This document shows positions 8,935-16,272 of a stretch of 64,000 nt of DNA, piece by piece. How positions within the stretch are numbered: position 1 is the first letter of the stretch; each line of letters opens with the position of its first letter. The position numbers were made by a program, and so were the translations under genes. The DNA is from Mucilaginibacter sp. 14171R-50. GTDB lineage: Bacteria > Bacteroidota > Bacteroidia > Sphingobacteriales > Sphingobacteriaceae. The stretch covers positions 496,001-560,000 of the forward strand of contig NZ_CP048115.1 of assembly GCF_010093045.1 (NCBI RefSeq), in the 5' to 3' direction. The notes beneath the pieces were generated by a model. The model worked only from the letters and a program-made list of their open reading frames with translations, was not told the origin of the DNA and ran no database searches.

Positions 8935-9564
8935 ATGCTGTACCCCAAGAAAAACCCGGTAGCAAAATGGATCTTTAGAGCTTATGTGAAATGGCTTGTG
9001 GGGAAGGAATTTCATGAATTTATATACAACAATGCAGAGGTTGACAAAAACAAGTCGGTACTGTTAATAGCCAATCACTTTAGTTTTTGGGACGCCCTTT
9101 TATTATTTTGCTTAAACGAAAAACTTTTTAAAAAGAATTTTCATGTAATGATATTGCAGGAAACGGCCAAAAAGGTAAGCTCGTTGCGTTATGGCGGGGC
9201 TTTTTCGGTTAACAAGGGTTCAAGAGATATGCTCCGGTCGCTTAATTATGCATCGCAATTATTAAGCGACCCTGATAACCTGGTACTCATGTTTCCGCAA
9301 GGCAGGCTGTTCTCCAATTTTACCAGCCATGTTACCTTTCAAAAAGGTATTATGAAACTTATTGAAAACGCCACGGACCATTACCAGGTAATTTTTGCCG
9401 CAACTTTTATTCAATACTTACAGCACAAAAAGCCAACAGTTACCGTTTATTTAAAACGGGAGGATGATAATTTTAAAGGCAAAACCATCAACGACCTGCA
9501 AAGCAGCTATCAGCAACACTATCAATCATCCAAACAGCAACAAACCGAAATTGACATACCGTGA
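8935..9564 (+). CDS. PlsC-type acyltransferase (paralog of the preceding gene)
   Basis: Second LPLAT-family acyltransferase, 209 aa, with the same blocks: ANHFSFWDA for H-x4-D and FPQGR for the acceptor site, plus the shared segment SVNKGSRDMLRSLNYASQLL that parallels SINRSSREMIKSLQYAAGLL of the upstream protein. Tandem paralogs suggest two acyl donors or acceptors. Its TGA overlaps the GTG start of the GT2 gene (GTGA at 9561-9564). It could act on lipids or on a glycosylated carotenoid; the operon context favours, but does not prove, the latter. Confidence 0.82.
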   Translation: MLYPKKNPVAKWIFRAYVKWLVGKEFHEFIYNNAEVDKNKSVLLIANHFSFWDALLLFCLNEKLFKKNFHVMILQETAKKVSSLRYGGAFSVNKGSRDMLRSLNYASQLLSDPDNLVLMFPQGRLFSNFTSHVTFQKGIMKLIENATDHYQVIFAATFIQYLQHKKPTVTVYLKREDDNFKGKTINDLQSSYQQHYQSSKQQQTEIDIP

Positions 9565-10649
9565 TCATAGCTCTTTTAATCAGCTTTATTTTTTTGATAC
9601 TGCGCTTTACGGTTACGCTGTTCAATTTTTTATCGAACCCAAAACTGCCGCGTATTGGTAAACATTACGAAAGCAAATTATCAGTTTTGATACCGGCACG
9701 CAACGAAGCCGACAATATCCTTACCCTGCTACGGTCTATCTACGCACAGGATTATAAAAACTATGAGGTGATCGTATTAGATGACAACTCGACTGATAAT
9801 ACTTATGCCCTTTGCGAAGCATTCGCCAATGGCCATGATCATTTCAAAGTTTTGAAGGGTAAGCCACTGGCAAACGGTTGGCTGGGTAAAAATTATGCGT
9901 GTTATCAGTTAGCCAAACAGGCTACCGGCAAATATTACCTGTTTTTAGATGCTGATGAAAAGGTTGAAAAGGGACTTTTTAACAGCGCGATACACCGCAT
10001 GAACCTGCGCGACCTGAGCCTGTTAAGCTTGTTTACCAATCAAACCATGGTTACCTTCGGCGAAAAAATGACGGTGCCGCTAATGCACTATATTTTGCTG
10101 AACCTGTTGCCGCTGCGGCTGGTATATCTTATAAAAAGCGCCGCGGTTGCGGCCGCCAGTGGCCAGTTCATGCTGTTTAACGCTGCCGATTATCATAAAT
10201 ACCAATGGCATCAAATGGCTAAAAATAAAGTGGTAGAAGATGTAGAGATCATGAAATTAGTAAAAGGGTCGCAACTTAACGGCGAGGCTTTGCTGGCTAA
10301 CAACATGATAAGCTGCCGTATGTACAGTAGCTATAGCGAAGCTGTAAACGGTTTCGGCAAAAACTTCCTGGCAGCTTTTAATTATAACATTATAGGTTTT
10401 TTAGTATACCTGCTGCTGATAATTGGCGGCCCGGCAATAATAGTTATGACATTAAACCTGAACCTTATACTAATGATGACAGGACTAATTGCCCTTACGC
10501 GCGTCATGATCTCGTTATCCGCCGGGCAAAACGCCTTACTGAATGTAGTTTTACACCCTATACAAATGCTGAGCCTGCTATTTATAGGCCTTACATCTAT
10601 ACAAAAACACATCACAAAAACAACTGAATGGAAAGGCCGCAAAATATGA
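9561..10649 (+). CDS. Membrane-bound glycosyltransferase family 2 (carotenoid-type)
   Basis: Inverting GT-A glycosyltransferase of 362 aa with a GTG start overlapping the preceding stop. A hydrophobic N-terminal helix (residues 2-20) is followed by the nucleotide-sugar motif SVLIPARNEADNI, DDNSTDNT and a metal-binding LFLDADEKV. Two or three C-terminal transmembrane helices (about 275-345) end the protein. This layout (N-terminal anchor, GT2 domain, C-terminal membrane segments) is that of CrtQ/CruC-like enzymes that glucosylate carotenoids. It overlaps the CruF-like gene by ATGA. The donor sugar is unknown. Confidence 0.85.
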   Translation: MIIALLISFIFLILRFTVTLFNFLSNPKLPRIGKHYESKLSVLIPARNEADNILTLLRSIYAQDYKNYEVIVLDDNSTDNTYALCEAFANGHDHFKVLKGKPLANGWLGKNYACYQLAKQATGKYYLFLDADEKVEKGLFNSAIHRMNLRDLSLLSLFTNQTMVTFGEKMTVPLMHYILLNLLPLRLVYLIKSAAVAAASGQFMLFNAADYHKYQWHQMAKNKVVEDVEIMKLVKGSQLNGEALLANNMISCRMYSSYSEAVNGFGKNFLAAFNYNIIGFLVYLLLIIGGPAIIVMTLNLNLILMMTGLIALTRVMISLSAGQNALLNVVLHPIQMLSLLFIGLTSIQKHITKTTEWKGRKI

Positions 10650-11293
10650 GCATTGCACCACGCATTGCGGTTGGGGTAATTATTCTGTTCCACGCAGTTG
10701 GGCTGGTGGGCCTTAGCCTGCCTGCTACAAGGCCTCTTTTTTTGCAAGTAGTTCCGTGGCATTTGTTGCTCATGCTGTTAACAATAGTATTTGGCCACTA
10801 TAAGCTGAGCGGCCGGTTCAAGGCGTTTATCCTTGTGGTTTTTTGGCTGGGCTTCTTTGCCGAGTGGATAGGTGTACATAAAGGCTGGTTGTTTGGTAAT
10901 TATGCCTATGGCACAACGCTTGGTGTAAAGATGTTTGATATACCCTTAATGATAGGCGTCAACTGGTTTTTGCTGGTATATTCGGCGGGTGTTACTATGC
11001 AGCGCAGCGGGCTTAAAAACGGTTTTGTACGGGTGGTAACAGGCGCCGGGTTATTAGTGTTGCTTGATGTTTTGATAGAACCCGTGGCCATAAAGTTTAA
11101 CTATTGGCAATGGATCGCAGGCAGCATTCCATTAAAAAATTACGCCTGCTGGTTTTTGGTTGGGGCTGTTATGCTTTACGTTTTTGAACTTTTTAATTTC
11201 AAAAAGCAAGGTATTGCTGCACCGGCATTGTTAATAACCGAATTTGTATTTTTTGGGGCACTGAATTTAGTAATAGGATTATGGCCATTATAA
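10646..11293 (+). CDS. Carotenoid biosynthesis protein, CruF-like (1',2'-hydratase family)
   Basis: Polytopic membrane protein of 215 aa from the CruF/carotenoid hydratase family, which adds water to the acyclic psi-end of a carotenoid to give a 1'-hydroxy group. About seven hydrophobic helices are visible. Family-like segments include FFAEWIGVHKGWLFGNYAYG and LDVLIEPVAIKFNYWQW, with conserved Glu, His and Asp residues in membrane helices. The start at 10646 was preferred over ATG 10628 because it gives the ATGA overlap used throughout this operon. Together with the GT2 it would create and then glycosylate the hydroxyl. Confidence 0.85.
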   Translation: MSIAPRIAVGVIILFHAVGLVGLSLPATRPLFLQVVPWHLLLMLLTIVFGHYKLSGRFKAFILVVFWLGFFAEWIGVHKGWLFGNYAYGTTLGVKMFDIPLMIGVNWFLLVYSAGVTMQRSGLKNGFVRVVTGAGLLVLLDVLIEPVAIKFNYWQWIAGSIPLKNYACWFLVGAVMLYVFELFNFKKQGIAAPALLITEFVFFGALNLVIGLWPL

Positions 11294-11377
11294 TCTGGAT
11301 TACAGTGTTCTCCATTCGTTTTGTGGACTAAATATCCCGAAATTCATTCCTAATTGATATCCAATTCAACACCTTGC

Positions 11378-11803
11378 ATGAACATACACCAAGAGATCAA
11401 AAACTATATTGCCAGCCAGCCCGGGCCCAAACGGAAGGATATGGAAGAGTTGCATACGCGCATACTTCAAATACATCCCACAGGTAAACTTTGGTTTCTG
11501 GATGGCAAGAACAGCGAAAATAAAACCGTAAGCAATCCCAGTATCGGGTATGGGGCACGTTTGATCAAATACGCTGATGGAACAACAAAAGAATTTTACC
11601 AGGTTGGCATGAGCGCGAACAGTGCGGGTATTTCTATATATGTCCTTGGTATCGCCGATAAAGCTTACCTGCAACAAACCTACGGAAATGAATTAGGCAA
11701 GGCCACCGTAACCGGGTATTGCATTAAGTTTAAAACCTTAAAAGACATTAACCTCAGCACGCTTGAAACTGCCATAAAATACGGTTTTGAGGTTACAGCT
11801 TAA
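11378..11803 (+). CDS. DUF1801 domain protein
   Basis: 141-aa soluble protein of the DUF1801 family, whose biochemical role is not established. Recognisable are YIASQPGPKRKDMEELH at the N-terminus, KLWFLDGKNSENK, NPSIGYG, the DGTTKEFYQVGMSAN strand-loop and TVTGYCIKFKTLKDIN. The start was set at ATG 11378, since the upstream TTG gives only eight extra non-conserved residues. It sits between the CruF-like gene and ispH with spacers of about 80 bp each, so is probably transcribed separately. No motif ties it to carotenoids. Confidence 0.8.
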   Translation: MNIHQEIKNYIASQPGPKRKDMEELHTRILQIHPTGKLWFLDGKNSENKTVSNPSIGYGARLIKYADGTTKEFYQVGMSANSAGISIYVLGIADKAYLQQTYGNELGKATVTGYCIKFKTLKDINLSTLETAIKYGFEVTA

Positions 11804-11865
11804 AATTGACCGTAAACCGAAGCACTTCTGATATCGTATTTTAATATTTAGCGTTTAGAATTTAG

Positions 11866-11873
11866 TATTTTTG
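11866..11873 (+). promoter_or_regulatory. -7 element TATTTTTG before ispH
   Basis: Exact TAnnTTTG match ending 7 nt before the ispH ATG. A start site a few bases downstream would give a leader of only a few nucleotides. Confidence 0.6.
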
Positions 11874-11880
11874 CAATAAC

Positions 11881-12732
11881 ATGGGTGATTATCAGCTACA
11901 GGTTACTATTGATCAGGACTCGGGCTTTTGCTTTGGGGTAGTTTATGCCATTGATATGGCCGAAGAGATACTGGCCGAAGATGGCTATTTATATTGCCTG
12001 GGCGATATTGTGCACAATGACGAGGAAGTTGAACGCCTGAAAGCGATGGGGTTGCGTATCATTGGTCATGACGAACTGGCGGACCTGCATAACGAAAAAG
12101 TGCTGATACGCGCACATGGTGAAGCCCCCGAAACTTACAAAATAGCTTTAGAAAATAACATCACCCTGATAGATGCATCGTGCCCGGTGGTTTTAAAACT
12201 GCAAAACCGCATCAAAACGTCATATGACACAAACGAAAAGATCCTGATATTTGGTAAGCACGGCCATGCCGAGGTTGTTGGCTTGCAGGGGCAAACAAAC
12301 GGCGACGCCCTGGTTTTCCAGGACATTTCTGAACTTGACGATGCTGAACTGCCCCACAGCTTTACCTTGTACAGCCAAACCACCAAAAGCATGGAGAAGT
12401 TTTACAATGTAAAAGAACAGCTGCTTTCGCGCGGTTACGAGGTAAAAGCTAACGATACTATTTGCCGGCAGGTAAGTAACCGCGACAAAGACCTACCAGC
12501 TTTTGTGGCAAAATTTAACAAGGTGGTTTTTGTGTCAGGCAGAAAATCTTCTAATGGCAAGGTGCTTTACGAAGTTTGCCGTAAACATAATCCAAACACC
12601 TATTTCGTATCATCAATAAGCGAGTTGGATAAAACCATGTTTGTGCCGGGCGACAAAGTTGGCATTGCCGGGGCAACATCAACACCCATGTGGCTGATGC
12701 AACAGGTAAAAGCCGAGCTTGAGAAATATTAA
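11881..12732 (+). CDS. ispH: 4-hydroxy-3-methylbut-2-enyl diphosphate reductase
   Basis: Last enzyme of the MEP pathway, reducing HMBPP to IPP and DMAPP with a [4Fe-4S] cluster. The three conserved cluster cysteines are visible in FCFGVV, DASCPVV and NDTICRQVSNR, with the conserved IRAHGE, FGKHGHAEVVGL, SQTTKS and SGRKSSNGKVL segments. 283 aa is typical for Bacteroidota. It supplies the isoprenoid precursors used by the neighbouring carotenoid genes, which fits the location just before the ketolase gene. An exact -7 element lies 7 nt before the ATG. Confidence 0.97.
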   Translation: MGDYQLQVTIDQDSGFCFGVVYAIDMAEEILAEDGYLYCLGDIVHNDEEVERLKAMGLRIIGHDELADLHNEKVLIRAHGEAPETYKIALENNITLIDASCPVVLKLQNRIKTSYDTNEKILIFGKHGHAEVVGLQGQTNGDALVFQDISELDDAELPHSFTLYSQTTKSMEKFYNVKEQLLSRGYEVKANDTICRQVSNRDKDLPAFVAKFNKVVFVSGRKSSNGKVLYEVCRKHNPNTYFVSSISELDKTMFVPGDKVGIAGATSTPMWLMQQVKAELEKY

Positions 12733-12783
12733 CCGCACGCTATTTGCTTGAATAAATGTCTCTGCCTTACAGAGGGATTTTAT

Positions 12784-12789
12784 AGGAGG
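12784..12789 (+). promoter_or_regulatory. Strong Shine-Dalgarno deciding a TTG start
   Basis: AGGAGG 8 nt before TTG 12798. Most genes in this window lack a comparable site, so it is notable and supports the non-ATG start of the ketolase gene. Confidence 0.65.
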
Positions 12790-12797
12790 CTGTTATT

Positions 12798-13475
12798 TTG
12801 CAAAGATCATCATACACCGGTTTATTAATTGCCTTGCTTGTACTGGGCAGTTGGGCCCTCTCAATTGGCTTATTAATGCAATGGCATGTGGATCTTAAAA
12901 ACCCCCTGGTTTACCTGTTCATATTATTGCAAATGCACCTGTATACAGGTTTATTCATCACCGCGCACGATGCCATGCACGGCACTATTGCACCCAATAA
13001 AAAAATAAATGATGCGGCAGGCTTTATCTGTACGTTTCTGTATGCCTCGTTCTGGTATCCCAAGTTATACTCCAAACATCATCAGCACCATAACCATGTA
13101 CATACTGATGCCGACCCCGACTATCATAAAGGCAACTTTTTTAGCTGGTATGTAAGGTTTATTCGCAACTATCTGTCCATTTGGCAAATCGTGGTAATGG
13201 CCATAATATTTAATATTTTAAAAATATGGATACCCCAGCAAAACCTTATCCTTTTCTGGGTTGTGCCTTCGCTACTAAGCACGCTGCAACTTTTTTATTT
13301 CGGCACCTATTTGCCTCACAAAGGCGAACATGGTAACAAGCACCATTCGCGCAGTTTGCCGCGCAATCATTTTTTCGCCTTTATTTCCTGCTACTTTTTT
13401 GGCTATCATTATGAGCATCACGATGCACCCTGGGTACCCTGGTGGAGGTTATGGAAGGTAAAAGAGAGTAAATGA
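12798..13475 (+). CDS. CrtW-like beta-carotene ketolase (fatty-acid-desaturase fold)
   Basis: Integral membrane di-iron oxygenase of 225 aa. The histidine clusters match the carotenoid ketolase pattern: HDAMHG (about 54-59), HHQHHNH (about 90-96), FGTYLPHKGEH and YHYEHHDAPWVPWW near the end. Several hydrophobic helices are present. It would add a 4-keto group to a beta-ionone ring; a hydroxylase role is less likely. The start is TTG: an in-frame TAG at 12783 leaves no ATG, and an unusually good Shine-Dalgarno AGGAGG (12784-12789) lies 8 nt upstream. The next ATG would remove the first helix. Confidence 0.82.
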   Translation: MQRSSYTGLLIALLVLGSWALSIGLLMQWHVDLKNPLVYLFILLQMHLYTGLFITAHDAMHGTIAPNKKINDAAGFICTFLYASFWYPKLYSKHHQHHNHVHTDADPDYHKGNFFSWYVRFIRNYLSIWQIVVMAIIFNILKIWIPQQNLILFWVVPSLLSTLQLFYFGTYLPHKGEHGNKHHSRSLPRNHFFAFISCYFFGYHYEHHDAPWVPWWRLWKVKESK

Positions 13476-13588
13476 ACCGTTAGTGGATGTTACTTTCTTT
13501 TCTCTCCAAAGAAGGATTCTGAGTATTGTACACCTATCATCGTTTTGCAATAATGACTATCGTCACAATTGGTTAGGGCCTTTTTTAT

Positions 13589-13596
13589 TACATTTG
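13589..13596 (+). promoter_or_regulatory. -7 element TACATTTG before hemH
   Basis: Exact TAnnTTTG match ending 15 nt before the hemH ATG; it implies a short leader of about 10 nt. Confidence 0.55.
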
Positions 13597-13611
13597 CAGC
13601 TCTTGTAAATT

Positions 13612-14625
13612 ATGGCAAAAAAAGGAGTTTTACTCGTAAACTTAGGTACACCAGATAGCCCCTCAACGGCGGATGTGCGCAAGTATCTAAACGAATTTTT
13701 GATGGATCCCCGGGTTATTGATGTAAACCCTGTACTGCGTACTTTTTTGGTAAAAACCGTTATAGTACCTTTCAGGGCTCCTAAATCTGCCAAACTTTAT
13801 CAGGCTATTTGGGATGAGCAAACGGGGTCGCCATTGTTGCATTACAGCCTGCAACAGCAAAAGTTGCTGCAACAACACCTGGGCGACGGCTACCTGGTTG
13901 AGCTGGCCATGCGCTACCAGAGCCCGTCGATAGAATCGGCTTTACAACGTTTAAAAGATGCGCTTGTAAGCGAGATACAGGTAATACCCCTATTTCCGCA
14001 ATATGCTTCTGCAAGTACTGGCTCAGTACACGAAAAGATAATGAGCCTGGTTAAAGAATGGCAAACCATCCCGGATATTTCCTTTATCAACTCGTTTCAT
14101 AATAACGACCTGATGATAGAGACCTTTGCGGATAACGCGCAAAAATATCAACCCGAAACTTACGACCATATCCTGTTCAGCTTTCATGGCCTGCCCCAAC
14201 GCCAGTTAAAAAAATGTGATCATACGCACAGCTACTGCCTGCAGGCTGATGGCTGCTGCAATACCTTAAATGATACCAACAAATTGTGTTATTCGGCACA
14301 ATCGCATGATACTGCACGACTGATTGCTGCTAAAATGAACCTGCCACAGGGGAAATACACTGTTTGCTTTCAATCGCGCCTGGGCAGCGACCCATGGGTA
14401 CAGCCTTATACCAGCGAAGTTATTGCTCAGCTGGCGAAGGAAGGAAAAAAACGACTGCTGGTATTTTGCCCGGCATTTGTGGCCGACTGCCTTGAAACTG
14501 TTTTTGAAGTGACCCACGAATATGGCGACGAGTTTAAAGCCCTTGGTGGCGAGCACGTACAACTGGTAGAAAGCCTGAACGCCGAACCGAAGTGGATTGA
14601 AGCGCTGGCAGGAATGGTGAAGTAG
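13612..14625 (+). CDS. hemH: Ferrochelatase
   Basis: Inserts ferrous iron into protoporphyrin IX in the final step of haem synthesis. N-terminal GVLLVNLGTPDSPS, the MRYQSPSIE segment, FPQYASASTGS, the catalytic histidine in FSFHGLPQRQLKKCD, and FQSRLGSDPWVQPYT followed by FCPAFVADCLETVFEV are all diagnostic. 337 aa is normal. A cysteine-rich stretch after the active site (Cys in CDHTHSYC, GCCNT and KLCY) is visible. It stands alone between the ketolase and the convergent desaturase gene. The element at 14650-14728 lies just after its stop. Confidence 0.97.
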   Translation: MAKKGVLLVNLGTPDSPSTADVRKYLNEFLMDPRVIDVNPVLRTFLVKTVIVPFRAPKSAKLYQAIWDEQTGSPLLHYSLQQQKLLQQHLGDGYLVELAMRYQSPSIESALQRLKDALVSEIQVIPLFPQYASASTGSVHEKIMSLVKEWQTIPDISFINSFHNNDLMIETFADNAQKYQPETYDHILFSFHGLPQRQLKKCDHTHSYCLQADGCCNTLNDTNKLCYSAQSHDTARLIAAKMNLPQGKYTVCFQSRLGSDPWVQPYTSEVIAQLAKEGKKRLLVFCPAFVADCLETVFEVTHEYGDEFKALGGEHVQLVESLNAEPKWIEALAGMVK

Positions 14626-14649
14626 TAGGGTTAAAGCCCTTTCCGAGCG

Positions 14650-14728
14650 TTATTGCGAGGTACGAAGCAATCTCCGAACTTTACATGGCCGATGCTCCAA
14701 GGGAGATTGCTTCGTACCTCGCAATGAC
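14650..14728. repeat. Palindromic repeat element, copy A
   Basis: ATTGCGAGGTACGAAGCAAT plus TCTCC (from 14652) has a perfect 24-bp inverted copy at 14702-14725, with a 26-nt loop. It fills the spacer between the convergent hemH and desaturase genes and ends 3 nt from the latter's stop codon. Its right end, CTCGCAATGAC, is shared with copies B (52049-52145) and C (26872-26957). Confidence 0.9.
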
Positions 14729-14731
14729 GGG

Positions 14732-16207
14732 TTAATTACCAATCATCTCACTCACTATCTTCGCCGATAGCAAACAAAGCGGTATCCCGCCGCCGGGATG
14801 TACGCTTCCGCCGCAAAAATATAGCCCTTTAACTTTCGACGACTGATTGGCATGCCTCAAAAATGCCGCAAATTGGTTGTTGGAGCTTGTTCCATATATA
14901 GACCCCTTGTAAGATGATGTTCTACCTTCGATGCTGCGGGGATCAAGAATACTTTCGTTAACTATAAGCGATGTAATATCCTCCCCTAATAAACGCGAAA
15001 TTTTGGCCGTAATGCGCCCGCGTGCGCCCGCTATCAGTTTATCCCAATCCTGCCCGTTATTTGCAGGCACATTGATCATTACAAACCAGTTTTCGCAACC
15101 GGGGGGAGCATCGTCAGGCTTTAATTTCGAACTGATGTTAACGTAAACGGTCGGATCGTGAAAAATGTCCTGACGCTTCCAGATATGGTCAAATTCGGCT
15201 TTATAATCAGCACTGAAAAAGATGTTGTGCAGATCAAGACTGGCAAACTGCTTTTTTATCCCCCAATAAAATATCAATGCCGAGCTGCTGCGCTCCTGGT
15301 TCAGTATTTTTTTGGGATGTAATTGAGGGTATTTGCTAAGCAAACGGGTATAAGTAAACCAAACATCCATGTTGGATATCACCATATCCGCCATAATATT
15401 CTGACCATTTGAGCGTATACCTTTCGCTTTTCCGTTGATAACCACGATATCGTCCACCCTGGAGTTATAATTAAATTTCACACCCAATTCTTCTGCAAGT
15501 TTTACCAGGTTTTGCGTAATGCTGTACATGCCACCCTCGGGGAAATATGCGCCAAAGTGTTGTTCCAGATGGGGTATCACATTCAGGGTTGCAGGCGCCA
15601 TATAGGGGTTAGAACCGTTGTAGGTGGCATACCTGTCAAATAGCTGTACAACACGTTTATCCTTAAAACCTGCTTTATTGGCCTTGTGCATCGTACGGAA
15701 CGGGTCAATCTTCGGGAAGCGGAGGATAGATCGCAGCGTATCAATCCTCAAATAGGTTTGTAGCCTGTGTAGCGATCGTTCTAAAAAAACGTGATTGGTA
15801 ATGCTGTAAATATCGGCGCTGTTGGCCAAATGTTTTATTACCGATGCAGCAGGTTCGCCGGTTTTGTTTTCAATCTCGCCGGCGAATTGCCTGGTATCGG
15901 CAAAAGCGCTGATGCGTGTACCATCTTCATAAAAGTATTTGCATACCACATCCAACTTTTGGTAAGTAAAGTAGTCGGCGGGATTTTTACCGGCAAGTTT
16001 AAATAGCTTATCCACATATTGCGGCATGGTAAAAAGGCTTGGTCCGGCATCAAAACGGTAACCGTCCTGCTCAATTTCTGATAACTTTCCACCCGGGTAA
16101 CCGTTAGCCTCAAAAACCTCAACCTTATAGCCTTTAACCGCCAAACGGATAGCGGTGGCTATACCCGCTATACCGGCACCAATAATTACCGCCTTTTTTT
16201 GAGACAT
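14732..16207 (-). CDS. Carotenoid desaturase, CrtD/CrtI family
   Basis: FAD-dependent carotene desaturase of 491 aa. N-terminal dinucleotide motif AVIIGAGIAGIATAIRLA (residues 6-23), EANGYPGGKLSEIEQDGYRFDAGPSLFTMP, and the C-terminal FAD motif GLYFCGGSVHPGGGIPLCLLSAK are typical. The GPSLFTMPQYVDKLF form recalls Bacteroidota CrtD (1'-hydroxycarotenoid 3',4'-desaturase) more than phytoene desaturase, but the two are close and I hold this loosely. The start was moved from 16255 to ATG 16207: the extra 16 residues precede the Rossmann motif, and a TATCTTTA element (minus strand, 16213-16220) lies 5 nt upstream of this ATG. Confidence 0.87.
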   Translation of the reverse strand: MSQKKAVIIGAGIAGIATAIRLAVKGYKVEVFEANGYPGGKLSEIEQDGYRFDAGPSLFTMPQYVDKLFKLAGKNPADYFTYQKLDVVCKYFYEDGTRISAFADTRQFAGEIENKTGEPAASVIKHLANSADIYSITNHVFLERSLHRLQTYLRIDTLRSILRFPKIDPFRTMHKANKAGFKDKRVVQLFDRYATYNGSNPYMAPATLNVIPHLEQHFGAYFPEGGMYSITQNLVKLAEELGVKFNYNSRVDDIVVINGKAKGIRSNGQNIMADMVISNMDVWFTYTRLLSKYPQLHPKKILNQERSSSALIFYWGIKKQFASLDLHNIFFSADYKAEFDHIWKRQDIFHDPTVYVNISSKLKPDDAPPGCENWFVMINVPANNGQDWDKLIAGARGRITAKISRLLGEDITSLIVNESILDPRSIEGRTSSYKGSIYGTSSNNQFAAFLRHANQSSKVKGLYFCGGSVHPGGGIPLCLLSAKIVSEMIGN

Positions 16208-16272
16208 GGGTATAAAGATAAAAAGCAGAACCGAAATGGCCCTGCTTTTAAGCAAAATCTAATTAACGATTA

